Source: Basidiobolus meristosporus CBS 931.73 (Eukaryota; Basidiobolomycota; Basidiobolomycetes; Basidiobolales; Basidiobolaceae). From it: a DNA stretch of 64,000 nt. The notes beneath the pieces were generated by a model. The model saw only the letters and a program-made list of their open reading frames with translations. It was not told where the DNA came from and made no database searches. Made by a program: the position numbers and the translations under genes. The stretch lies in NCBI GenBank assembly GCA_002104905.1, contig MCFE01000003.1:223977-287976 (forward strand), in the 5' to 3' direction. Positions 1-12,100 of the stretch are shown piece after piece (the stretch's first letter is position 1; every line of letters starts with the position of its first letter).

Positions 1-3000
1 AGCCCTGAATGTATAGATGATTGTGGTGAGAGCAAATAGCATATGTGTGCAGCATAAATCCACCCTTGGCTTCGTAGCAAGTCTCCAAAACTAGTGAGAG
101 CCTGAGTGTCTCCAGGAGTTCTGTTAGCCAGGATCATCGCAACGGTTTCGCGCCACTTCGAGAGTTTATCAACAGAAACGGCGTTTTGAAGTGGCTGGCT
201 GGATAATGGCGAGACTAGAGGCTTAGGAAGAGACTCAGGCGTGAAGAAGTGTGACTGTGGGTCAGTAGCAGACAGTGGAGCAAAGTCCTTGATGGCGTCT
301 TTTCCAAGGCCTGCAAACAGGTTATACATGACCGTCATGGATTCTCGATTGGAATCTTTATCGGAGGAGATCTCCTCCTGAGTGAATTTTTGAACCACTT
401 GCTGCCAGGTTTCTTTACCTACGCAACTACCGATAATCAAGGCATGCGCCCAAAGACCATTATCCATGGCAAACTTGGTGGCAACTGAGCGATCTCCCTT
501 CAACAAGAGCTCTTGGAGAGAATCTAGCGCTCCAGGGGAAGCCTGCTTATGCTGAGGTGGATTCCTGCTCACATCGGAATTGCGCTTGTGCATGGACTGA
601 GGGAACACCACTTCGAGAGTCTCTTTTTCAACATCAGCGCTATATGAACCAACATGCTTGTAAATTACGTTTCTGGGGTAAATGGTCGCAGTATTGATTC
701 ACATACCTTCCTAATAACACACCATCATGATCACACAGTACTTTGAGTAATTTCCACAGGATGATTTCGTTTTGCGAATCTTCTTCGGTTTGGATCGATG
801 GGCTTTCGCTTAACTCTCTAATCTTAGTATCCAAAAACTCCCCAACTGCCTTTTTGCGGGCTTTGATTGAGCTCTTCTCGCTATCGAAAAGCAGAGGACC
901 TGGGAAACTGTTGGCTTTTTTCTCTCCAACAATGTTGCCCAAACTATGAAACTTCAATTCTCCAGGATACACTTTGGTTACTGGAGTGGATGAAGATGCG
1001 GAAAACCTTGTTACCACTTGAGGGAACATAAATAGGACTTTTCCACCGAAGCCGAATGTGACAATTGGAGATCCTTTGGTTCTACCAAGTGGGTCGTAGA
1101 TTCCAGAGTCCACGGCACTCTTTTCGCCGTAATAAGAGTCACCTTGCCCCATATTAGGATCATACTGGTTCCCAAAATTCTGATCAGAACTGTAGTTTGC
1201 AATAGCTTGAGCATCACCAACACTACGATTGTTGGTGCTCTGGTCGATTCCATACGGCTGGTGGGATTGTTGGTCGTAATACATCTGACTAGCTTCTTGC
1301 TCATGCCCAGGTTGATAATACTGGGACGCACCGCCATACTCATCCTGTACAGAGTATTGCTCGGAAGTATGCTGAGCATCGTTGCTGGGTTGGCCGCTAT
1401 TCGGGTCATATTGAGCATATTCCTGCTGGTAGTAATCTTGGTTTGGCTGATATTGCCCGTCTTCTTGGTAATACCCTTGCTCATTGTAATAAGACTCTTG
1501 ATCTGGGACAACCGCACCCTGGTTATCGGGAGTGTACTGCTCCAGAGTCTCTGGGTTAACCCCAGCGTGGCCCTCAACTGCTTCTCCTTGCCCTTGTCCG
1601 TAATAGTTTGATTCATACTGCTGGCCATCGTAATATCCATAGTTCTCGTACCCATTACCGTAAACGGCCCCTTCAGTCTGCCAGGTATTGTTATCGGTTG
1701 GAACAACACCTTCATCAGGAATTTCATCTACGTTTTGTTGCTCGTGGCTATTTTGCTCAGTGCTCTCCACGTTACTGGTAACGGTGTGTTCATAACCATG
1801 CTGCTGATAGTCTTGTGGATAGTATTCTTCATTGTACCCGTGTTGTTCTCCGCTGTAATAGCCTTCTCCACCTTCCCAAGCTTGTTGAGTGTTTGCGACA
1901 TCAGAGCTCAAAGGCTCCTCCATAGCGTGAGGCTGTGTCTGATTTTCGCCCTCGACCGGTGCGTCACTTGGGGTGTATTCCTGTGCATAATAACCTTCCG
2001 TGTTATTGTATTCGCCATAACCAGGCACCTCTTCCCATGCCCCTTGATACGTATTAGATCCCAATGCCTCCTGATTGTCGGCGAATTCAGCATTATTCTC
2101 GTAAGAAATATTCTCATATTGCTCTTGTTGAAGATGGCTCTCCTCGCTTGGATAAACATTGGTAAAGCCCTCATAAGCTTGCTGCTCAGACTGATCATGA
2201 GTGGGGGAGATATGTTCATAAAATGAATCAGTAGCATAATTCTCAAGTCCATTATCTGCATTCACATTGGGCTGTTCCATACACTTGTCTTCGCTTGGTT
2301 TCTCTTCGACTTGAAGAGGTTTCGGCACCTCCTCAAAGGGAGATTCTACTACCGACACTACACCGCTATGGTCCTGCTCTGGCGACTCTTGAGGAATCTC
2401 AAGTTTGGGCTCAACCATTTCTCCTTCCTCGTAAAATTCGGAGTTGTAATGGTCGTGTGGACTAGACTCAGCTAACGCCTCACCACCTGCAGAAACGTTT
2501 GTATCATCCAAGTGGTGCTGGCTTGCAAGCTCTGTGGATTGCGCGTCAATGGGTGATTGTACAGAATGAGCGCTAGATTCTATCGATGGCCCTTGAGCAC
2601 CTTCACTGGCAAATTCAGAAAATTCAGGACCCTTTTGAATGCTGTCTTGGTCTTCTGGGTGGTCGACAGATGTATCATTGGGGTTTAGGCTTTCGGGGCT
2701 TTGCTGGTCAACAACAGAAACAAATCCTTCGGGAGATTCCTTGCCCTCGCTATCGAGGATATCCTCGTGGTTCGTATCCAAATCATGAAGCTCAAGCAAG
2801 GCATCGTCCTTCACGAAGTTCTGCTCTTTAACCTCACTAATCTCCTCTTTGCCAATTAGCTCCTCGTCATTGGCGAGTTCGTCATTCGGGACCTGAACAC
2901 TTTGGATTGATGGGGAGGTGGATTGCTCAAGAGAGGGCTCGGATGATTGAGTTTCCAACTTCGACCCATCCTCATGGCCATCTGCCTCTTTTAAGGTTTC

Positions 3001-4902
3001 CTCCTCAAGAGGCACATCTGCCGCGGTGATTTCCAACGGTGGGGATGCTACATCCGGGCTGTTGCCTGTCCCCGCTACAACATCGTAGTCAGATGAATCT
3101 TTTTCTGATTCATTGTTCTTTTCCATTGATGCTGTATCTTGAAGACTAGACGTTGAACCCAGCACCAAATCATCCAGGTCATCTAGGTTGTCAGATTGGG
3201 AATTATTCTGCTCGAAGGAGATGGATTGATCTTCCGGCGATTTCGGTGATGATTGCTTATCGCTGGCGTAAGATCCGCCGACGAAACTGTTAAACATATC
3301 CGCCGCAGTGTCAAAGAGAGAGGGATCGTTGATATCAATATCCTCCGTTTGTCCAAGAGGATCATTGGCACTCTTCTGCTCCAATGGCTTCGCAGTCGGC
3401 GGTTCTTTGACATCTGGTTGGGCCACTTGTTCGGTGACATGGTTTTCAGCAGTCTCGAATATGTCCGAGTTATCTTTGACGATGCTAATCTCGTCTTCGG
3501 GAACAATGTGCTCTTGGGTGTTCGCGTCGCTTGAAGGGTTGAATTCACTCCGAGATTCGGTCACTTGTTGATGGGAAGTTTGGTCTACCTGGGTATTCGG
3601 GTCCTGATGGTAATTGATTTCCAACTCTTCACTTGGGTTTACAAGCGCTACAGCCGGGCTGTCAGGTACTGTTTGATCTTGGAGAGTCAAGGTGTTTGAT
3701 GTTTTCTCCATCACAGAATAATTTGTTCCCTCTGGTATGGAATAATCATGCTCATAAGGAATCCGATCGTTGTTTTCTGCAGAGAAAGATTCGAAAAATG
3801 CACTCGGATCACTGCTTTGAGTTTCCGCAAGATCTTTGCCTTGATGGCTGGACATTTTCTGATCTGGCGCGTGCTGTGGATGGGGAGGCTGCGTTGGATA
3901 ATGAGAAATGGCAGCACTAGTCTCATCCGTTGGCACCTGTTCGGTTGGTTGATTGTACATCTCCCCTCCGCCTTCGGTATACTGACCATTGTAATCATAT
4001 TGTTGATAATAGTCAGTATAGGCTGGATCTTGTGCTGACGAATTGTAGTCATAGCCTTGATAGTCATAACCGTACCCTCCAGCGTAATCTTGATTCTGGT
4101 ACTCAGCATTAGGATTGTTGTAGCTTGGGTCGACATACCCTTGACCTTGGTTGTAGTAAGCAGCCGCTGAAGGATCCTGTTGGTCGTATCCTTCATAGTA
4201 GTTGTTGTACCCGTCATAGTTGTTTGCATTGGATTGCTGGTACTCTTGATAATCCCCTTGGTATTGGGAGTGGGGATCAGCTTGCTGTGCATAGGCGCCT
4301 TCTGCTCCTCCGTAGCCAGGGTGTTGTTGCTGGTAAGCATTCTGTGAATACCAATCAGCTTCATTCGAAGTCTGTTGGTATTGCTGGCTATTTGGGTCTA
4401 CGTATGATTGTGCTTGATAAGCATCATATGACGGGGTCTGTACTTGCGCTTGATGCCCATACATCTGCTGTTCTTTGCCAAGATTATCGAAGAAAGAAGA
4501 CTCTGGTGCCGCGTTGGAAGAACCCATATAGGCTTGGTTTTGCTGAGCAGAATTCACAGAAACATTTTGGGTGGCTGAATAATTATCAAAGAACGAACTC
4601 GCGTTATCAGCACCTTGATGTACGGAAGGTTCGGTGGTTTTGGGGCGCTGGGGAGTAGGATACTGCGGTGAAAAAGGTACAGAGGGCTGCGTAGCTGGGG
4701 CAGTGGAATTACTGCGAGGTGGAATAGACCCCTTATTACTATGCGAGGTATTATTCCAATCGTAAGCTTGAGCGGGTTGAGTGGATTGGCTGCTCACCAA
4801 GGAGCCAAACAAATCAGTCTCTCCACCGGAATTCCCAAAAAAAGGGATGGGGCCCTCATCCACCTCGCCTTTGGAATTTGGCCGTTTATCGGCTGATGCC
4901 AT
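1..4902 (-). CDS. SEC16: SEC16-like COPII coat assembly scaffold (3' end beyond window)
   Basis: Scaffold that organises ER exit sites and COPII coat assembly on the ER surface. Exon 1 runs 4902-707; an intron at 706-640 (GTATGTG...ATATAG) joins in frame to exon 2 (639-1), which leaves the window, so about 1,611 residues are visible. Residues 1 to about 1265 are disordered and acidic, with two Tyr/Gln/Asn/Gly-rich stretches (about 110-340 and 880-1265) and repeated FFDN/FFES-type motifs. The central conserved domain starts near DPLGRTKGSPIVTFGFGGK. Exon 2 encodes the helical ancestral-coatomer/Sec16_C part: LLLKGDRSVATKFAMDNGLW and WRETVAMILANRTPGDTQAL are hallmark Sec16 stretches. The start is the first ATG of the open frame. 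Divergent from MTG2. Family assignment is firm; the real C-terminus is not visible. Confidence 0.93.
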
Positions 4903-5501
4903 ACGTATGATTATATTTGTCTAGAGAAAATTATAGAGCCAAGATGTTAACGAAACGGAATCGTAGTAACACGCTAGTAAAGACTCGCGAATGTATATGT
5001 ATAATATAACAAAAAGACAATCAATGAAATATGATAACGAGCCAAGCAAGTACAGGTAAAAAGTAAGGGGTTTACCGATCAACTCGTAATAATAAATTTA
5101 CTGAGGCTGTTCTGACCAATGAACAGCCACCAACCAATTCAGACCATTCACCACTGCGACTGCATTCACATTCATTCCCGATTATTTGCTCTGGCCATGT
5201 GTTTACTTACCTACGCACACCTTTTACCCAGACTTTGTCTAACCTCATATTGACTGTAGGCAAATATCGACAAATCTTAGAAATGCTAGACTAATACTGG
5301 AAGTTATGCATTAATTCACGAGTCACGTTTGATTGTTATTAATTTTGATTTGGTGCTCATTTAAGCAAATTTTACTTTTGTGTGTACCTACACTGCGATG
5401 AATCATGGTGTAAAGATTAATTTATCTTGGGAAGGAATCAGTCAGAGTGGCACAGTCGGAGGTTGGAGCTTACCAAGTGTTGTTTAGAGCTAGGCACATC
5501 T
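4903..5501. promoter_or_regulatory. Divergent intergenic region between SEC16 and MTG2
   Basis: About 600 bases between two divergent start codons, AT-rich. It should carry both promoters, but I see no convincing TATA box, palindrome, repeat or RNA gene in it. Confidence 0.5.
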
Positions 5502-7930
5502 ATGTTCGCTGTAAGACGTTTTACCCAGCTAGAGGGATGGTATCTACGTGCTGAGGTTCGCCCGCTGAAAACGAGCTCGAACGTACTCGTTAGGGCTTTC
5601 TCTGTTCAGCATTCTTTTGTTACTGAAGATTCAACGGAAACACCAGCCAAGCCTCGCCGTAGTGTGTTCGACATCGACAAAGCTGAGCTCACAGCATTTG
5701 TGAACGGTTGGGATTATGAGGGAGAGAATCTTGAGGGGGATTTTGAAACCGACGATATCGTTCGAGAGGATTCCGACTTTGTCGGCTACAAAAAGAGAAA
5801 GACCTCAAACCGTTATGTGGAGTACGAAGAGCAGGAGCAATCAGACTACCGGAAATTGGAGTATCGTTCGCGGACGCAAAGCACGGAACACACAGGGTAT
5901 GAAGTAATAGGAAGGAATAAACATCTCGCACCTCTGAATGAGCTATCCAACTTCGAGGATGAGAAAATAGAGTTTGAGCCGATGTCAGTCAACAAAGAGA
6001 GCGATGCCTTGGACACTCTGACTGATACTGACATTGTGTGCGATGAGAAATTAGTCTTTGAGGATGATAACGTAGAATTTGAAGAGAGAAGTGCATCATA
6101 CAAGCATCAGAAGCTAAGCCATGATGTGTCAGAGATCGACGAAAAGCTTGAATTCGAAGATGTTTCCCAGCCTCGGCAGGTAAACAAGTACAACTTCCAA
6201 TTTGAGTCTAACACCAATGATTTGGGAGACTATATTCCGGGGTTGACGTACGCGCGTTGGGCACAGAATTCTAGCACTGACAAGAAAGTGATACTGGAGG
6301 ACATTGACCTGGATTATGTTGAGCGGCGAACTTTTAGTCGACTGCTGCAAAAGCTTAATAACAACCCACAGCGATTGTCAAGCGATCTATTTATAGATGA
6401 AAATGTGACTGTTGAGCGCTTTCAGAAAGACGAGAAGCAATTGGAAAGGATCGCAAGAGAGCAATACTCCAACACAAACAAAGTGGACCTGCCACATTTG
6501 CGTTTGGACGTAGACGAGAAACTGCTGTATGTAGACGAATTTGGCCACGCCGCACAGAAACCCAGAAAATGGTCAAAAAAGTATGAATTTGAGAAAACTG
6601 ATTTCTACTCGGAGCAGACAAACAAACGCGTTGTACCTGATGTACCACTTCCTGAGTTGCAACCCAGTGGGGTAGATCAACCAGTACAAACACCGGAACC
6701 AAGTAGCGAACAGGAGAGGCTTAGATATGCAGATGACAAGGTAGAGACAAAAATCTGACGAGCTTCACGCGTTCCTAATAGCTAACAAGTAATCTGCTTT
6801 GGTAGACTACAGACTATTGTGATTTCAAAAAGATCCAGATCACTGGAGGCGATGGCGGAGATGGATGTGTCAGTTTCCTTAAAGCTAGGCACCGCAACAA
6901 AGGAATGCCAGATGGAGGAAACGGCGGCCAAGGCGGATCAGTATATTTTGAAGCCACAAACGATATAGTCTCGCTCCACTCAGTCAGCTTAAAAATACAC
7001 GGACAGCGAGGTTCAAGTGGAAAGGCTAAACATCATGATGGGAAATCGGGGGCTGATGTACTTATACGGGTTCCTGTTGGCACTGTAATTCGTGAAGTTG
7101 AACTTTCGGAAAGAGACGCAGAGTCTTTACCGCCTAATGATGATTGCTTCATACATTATCCGGGATGGAGGAACAAGAATTTACACAACATCTTCACCGA
7201 CACCATCAAACCAATCTCCATACCTCGTCAGAAATTACCCGAATTGGATTTGAAGACAGATGGGCAGAAACACCTGTTATGCTATGGCGGGTTGGGCGGC
7301 TTTGGTAACCCCTACTATGTGACCGGCCAAAACAAGTACCCAAAGTTCGCCATGAAAGGACAGAAAGGCCAAACACGTATTTTGGAATTGGAGTTGAAGA
7401 CAATTGCCGATGCAGGGCTCATTGGGCTGCCCAATGCGGGGAAATCGGCATTCTTGAGGTCCGTTTCGAATGCCTATCCTAAAGTTGACTCTTATCCCTT
7501 CACTACCATACACCCATGCGTTGGCACGATTCAATACCCTGACCTATTCAATTTGACTATCGCTGATATTCCTGGGCTAGTTGAAGGGGCGCATAGGAAT
7601 GTAGGACTCGGCCACTCGTTTCTGCGACACATAGAGCGTAGCAAAGTCCTAGTTTACGTTATCGACCTTGCAAGAAAAGCCCCATGGGATGACCTAAGCT
7701 TGTTGCGCAGCGAGTTGGAGCTTTACAAGCCTGGGCTAGCACAGCGACCATCACTAGTCATAGGTAACAAAGCTGACATATCCAATGTAGCTAAGAGCAA
7801 TTTTGAACACCTCCGATCCGTAGCTGAACTGCAAGTTGTTCCCGTGTCAGCCAAATTGCAAAAGAACATCAAAAAAGCTACGTCGTTACTCCGAGAGATG
7901 GTCGAGAGTGTAGCAGGTCAAGCCTGTTGA
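5502..7930 (+). CDS. MTG2: Mitochondrial Obg-family GTPase with long acidic N-terminal extension
   Basis: Obg/CgtA GTPase; the mitochondrial member (Mtg2) acts in large mitoribosomal subunit assembly. Exon 1 is 5502-6740, intron 6741-6805 (GTAGAG, branch-like GCTAAC, TAG), exon 2 6806-7930, all phase 0, giving about 787 residues. I chose ATG 5502 because the frame upstream opens only from a TTG; the N-terminus MFAVRRFTQ is Arg-rich and fits a mitochondrial presequence. Residues about 60-413 are an acidic, low-complexity extension with recurring DEKL-x-FED and EFE motifs, which is unusual for the family. The Obg glycine-rich fold follows (DFKKIQITGGDGGDGCVSF, GMPDGGNGGQGGS). The G domain has G1 GLPNAGKS (about 620-627), G3 DIPGLVEGAH and G4 NKAD. 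Assignment as Obg is firm; the mitochondrial role is inferred from the presequence. Confidence 0.92.
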
Positions 7931-8478
7931 ACAGCTACTGAGTAGTCTACATCTTAGTTCCTTAACAATACGACCACTTCCATCATTTTAGAAACTACGC
8001 CACTTGACTTTGCACTTGCACTTCTTTCATTTTTATGAAATTGTATCATCATTAAACCATAGATCGAGAAATCTACAGCTGTATTGCTAGTACGGAAGTT
8101 ACTTTGTATCGAGAGACTAATCGTTGAGTGTGAGCTAGTCGCGCATGTATTTTAGACTCGAAGTTCACAAAAACCAGTAGCAGTCAACTTTATTTTTAAA
8201 GAGATTCAGAGATTCATTGGGCTTGCACCATCGTTAACCCCATGCAGCCGTAGTACAGTAGTTAATAATTAATTGGCCTTCTACACTGAATGACTAGAGG
8301 ATTGTGACAGATATGATACTTTAGAATCCAACTTATGCTGCATCGTAAAACTAATAGGGCAGCGTAACTAACCTTGTAAAGATTTGATACCAATTCGTCA
8401 GGTGCAGGCGAGAATGCACTGTTTATATACAAGAACTATAAATATAGGAAACGGAATTAGTTGACGGTTTGACGATGC
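7931..8478. other. Intergenic region between convergent genes
   Basis: AT-rich sequence between the stop of MTG2 and the stop of the small minus-strand gene. It presumably holds both 3' UTRs. No repeat, RNA gene or coding region is apparent. Confidence 0.4.
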
Positions 8479-8908
8479 TCAGACTGAGATAGAAAGCTTG
8501 AGGTTTTCCTTTACCAAAGGTTCTGAGCCCTTGTATTTGAGTTCTTTCCGAAGAAACATGATTACTGTCTGAAATTTATGGGAAGCAGTAATTTTGTATA
8601 AAGATTGTCGCAAAATCGGCGCGTTTCCTATGGCTCGAAACCGAACTACCACTATATAGTAGGAGTAAATACTTTAGTTGACTGGAAAACAAGCTTTCGA
8701 ATGCAAGGCTTGAAAATAAATATAAGCCTTGACTACCTTTAGATGTGTCTTTCTTCTTATATTGAGCTAAAGGATCGGAATTTGTGAAGGGAAACCCTTG
8801 AGAAGGTGGGTTTGTATTAATAGGAGATGCCGTTTCGGTGTCATTTACGGATGGTGATAGTGGCATTGCTGGAGCCTCAGCATCGGAAGGTGTGTTAGGC
8901 ATACTCAT
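8479..8908 (-). CDS. Small two-exon protein of unknown function (85 aa)
   Basis: I do not recognise this protein. The proposed structure is exon 1 8908-8737, intron 8736-8565 (GTAGTC...GACAG, 172 nt) and exon 2 8564-8479, giving 85 residues. The first 45 residues are rich in Pro, Ser, Thr and Asn and look disordered. The end of exon 1 (DPLAQYKKKDTSK) runs into a basic/hydrophobic tail, VIMFLRKELKYKGSEPLVKE. An alternative acceptor four bases upstream would give a different, longer and less protein-like tail, and reading through the intron gives a 110-residue product. No signal peptide or membrane segment. It is divergent from the FANCA-like gene, about 200 bp apart, with a CACGTG palindrome between. 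The open frame and splice signals support a real gene, but only moderately. Confidence 0.45.
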
Positions 8909-9023
8909 AATTCAACAAGCCTTGCTGCAGTTGGGTATACACTAATGAAAGGTCTAAATGCAATGAATCAAAATGAACTCAGTCGTGACTATGAATTCGA
9001 AGTCGGCAATAAACCAAGAATCA

Positions 9024-9037
9024 ATATCACGTGATAT
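9024..9037. promoter_or_regulatory. 14-bp perfect palindrome centred on CACGTG
   Basis: ATATCACGTGATAT lies in the roughly 200-bp divergent promoter between the small gene (ATG 8908) and FANCA (ATG 9109). CACGTG is the classic site of bHLH factors such as Cbf1. The TCACGTGA core with symmetric flanks makes it a good operator candidate for both genes. Function is inferred from position and motif. Confidence 0.5.
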
Positions 9038-9108
9038 GTGCGGCTTCATATATGCTATATTTCAATAAGAAAGCCTGTGTCCAAGCGGCTTATGGCTGAG
9101 AAGGAAGT

Positions 9109-12100
9109 ATGCTAGAAAAGGATATTGACCTTCTAAATGATCTTGACGATGGTATAGATTTCGAATCTTTTGTTTTTGAGGAGAACTATCACCCTACTCG
9201 AAAGATCATTCTACTACAAAATCTTCGCACAAAAGAAGGTACTTGCCAATCAACTTTTCATATACAACGGTGGAATACCCAATAAGTTAACGGATTCACT
9301 GGCTGCTTAAAAGCACTCAACGTATTGCAGGCTAGTAGAAATCTCGTCGTTGAATCCCAATATCTTGGAATTCCGACTGCACGATATGCCGCACGAGAAA
9401 TGGCATATTGGCTATTGAAATGTGATACCAGTGAGCAGGTACTTTATGCCTAGGTTTAAATATTGAAGATCTTGCCCGACGTGTATTGACACTTGAATTA
9501 GTTCGAAACCATATGTGGGGTTATTAAAAAATTCGATGCCGAGGCTCAATTTGATATGAAACGCTTCATCGGCGTGCTACTGAACTCATATGGACAAGGT
9601 AGAGAAAGGCCTACTGGAGAGAATCTCTCGCCACAGATCTGTATCCTCTCCCTATTGTTCTGCCTTAGAACACAGCTGCCTGGATTGATGTCAGAAGAGA
9701 TGATATTTGAACAATTAAAATCAGTCGAAAAATTTATTGTCTACGATTTGAAGGAAATGGTCTTGACCACAGATGGTCAACTACAAGCAAACGAGGTTTT
9801 CGATGGTTAGTCATTCAGTCCACCAAAGCAGAGTTCTACGACCACAAAAGTGTTCATAACACCGTATCGCTTAAAATAGATTTTTTGAAGAGTGCTTTGA
9901 AGATCATCAATCTATCGCTAGCAAGTGAAAATGAGAGAGAGAGTTACAGTTTCCGGCACATGAAGTTTATTGAACAGATATTCCATAGCATTTTAGAACA
10001 AGATATGACGAACTTCCTAGACTGGAGGTAAACTGCATCGATAAAACATCAGTCACAACGCCACTAATAGGTATCATGTCTGTTCAGCATTACTGCGCCG
10101 AAAATCGCTGTTTACCAATACACACTGGACTTTATTATTCAACACACATTTGCTTTGGAGGAAGTAAAGACATCTCTGACAGTTCAGGATGTTTTCATAC
10201 GTGAGGTCACACGCATATGCTGTAAGACACCATGCTCTTTGGATGAATTGAATGGAAAGCCTCAGTCAGAATTCACAAAAACCTGTGGAAATGCAGTGAA
10301 TGCGATGCAAAATGGTATTCTTTGAGCTTCTAGAAATCATGTCTGCCTTTTCTAAACTAGAATATCTTCAAGATAATAGCAAGCCTTATGAATACCGACG
10401 CCCGGTTTTTGCCACTCTCCTAAAAATATTTGATACTAGCAAAGACTCTACTCTCTCCGCAACAGATCAAAGCATCGCGGTGATCAACAGTGTCATTTCG
10501 ATTGGGAGACATTTAGCAGTAATTCAGATTGTTCATGTGCAAACTATACCTCAGAATGTACTGACATTGACTATGTTAGCTTCTACCTGAATTAACATGC
10601 CTCTTCGGCTTAATTCGAACCTTTTGCTCGTTTGATCCCTTATCGAACAAGGAGGCCCTTAACGTCCTTACTGACTATTTGGAGAATGCGATAGAACACT
10701 ACGACTCTAATTTGCTTGTACTGGTTTTGAATTTTGCATGGATAGCTGAAAGTGAAAAGGCGTTCAGACACATTAATGGCTACCGGATTTGGGTGCAGGT
10801 AAATAATGAAGAGATCTTGAATGCAATAAGGCGCTTTCTCTGAAAATTAAGCTACTTGTAAGCGCAATATTATCCGTGAGGACGCGAGCCTTCTTTCTAC
10901 GAAACGAAAAGCCCAGTTTCTCTTTACTACTTTAAGCAATATGGTTCCGTATCAATCAAGCAAAGCATTACAGGTACTTTGCAGAATTATCTCACATTCC
11001 CTGCACCTCTTTACAAAACTCAATTTGGCTTTAGTTGAATTTACACTCTTTTTTGGGCCTCTCTCGTTGGCGAGCTATTGTCAATGATTATGTAACACTA
11101 CTAAAAACGCGACTGCTGGATATGGGAGTAAGTATAATTTTGTTTTTTCCATTTAGGCTCCACTAGCTGATTATTTCCACCATCTAAAGGAATCTATACA
11201 ACTGAACAAAAACTCTGTGACGCCACAACCCGCACTCACGCAAGGCAGTCGTATGTTATCAATAGGAAAGATCCTTACCTCCTTTTCACTCTCGTCCCGC
11301 ATTCCCCAAGCGTTGCTAGAATCCATAGTGTTTCGTAACCGCTGGTACTTGAATACCTTCCTACCCGAATTGATGTACGGAGAACCACTCGAGGAAGAAA
11401 TCTCTGAAAGCATTCCATCCACAACTAGAGCGTCGTTGATTGAGAATCTGTATAAAAATGGAAAGATCGGAAAGAAACAGTACGACAGTTTTTTGGAAAG
11501 TAACCGTCAGAAAAAACTTGAGCTCGCACAAGCCGCAAGAAATAGAAACCCTGGACAACCATCAGATAGCAAATCACCCATCCTCATAGACCTTGATTCA
11601 CCAGAGAAGTCACCTAATAGAAGCCCAATACCCATAAAACCGGATGTATCGCAGGAAGCCCTCTTCAAAACGATTGAGCGTTTAGTTGAAGCACTATTGG
11701 GCAGTATTGAGGATTCCTCAGATCATAATCTCGAACGTTTAAAGCTAGACGAGAAGATCAGCGAAATTAAAACGGCAATTGCTTCACTTCTGGACATCAC
11801 TTTGAACGATGAATCCCACACTACAAAGCAAGCATCATTAGAGCACATGACCGACTGTTTGATATATGACTATAGATCTCACGAAATATATCAGAATCCA
11901 CGGAAGCTACTAGATCTTTGCAAAACTTCGAACTCTTTGACCACTTTACTGATGAACGTGATTCAACTGTTTCTTCAAGATATTCAGCATAAACAAGCGA
12001 GAAAGAGCATCAGCATTCAATGCTTTATTTCCTTTCTAGATATCTTGAGAACATTCAAGTCACTTCATCCCAACGTATATCTGAACCTCTATCAATCACT

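Noticed and set aside
1011-2261. Antisense and alternative-frame open frames inside SEC16
   Set aside because: They are shadows of the low-complexity, Tyr/Gln/Asn-rich coding strand, with no recognisable domain.
5427-5501. N-terminal extension of the Obg protein upstream of ATG 5502
   Set aside because: The frame opens only from a TTG; the first ATG gives a good mitochondrial presequence.
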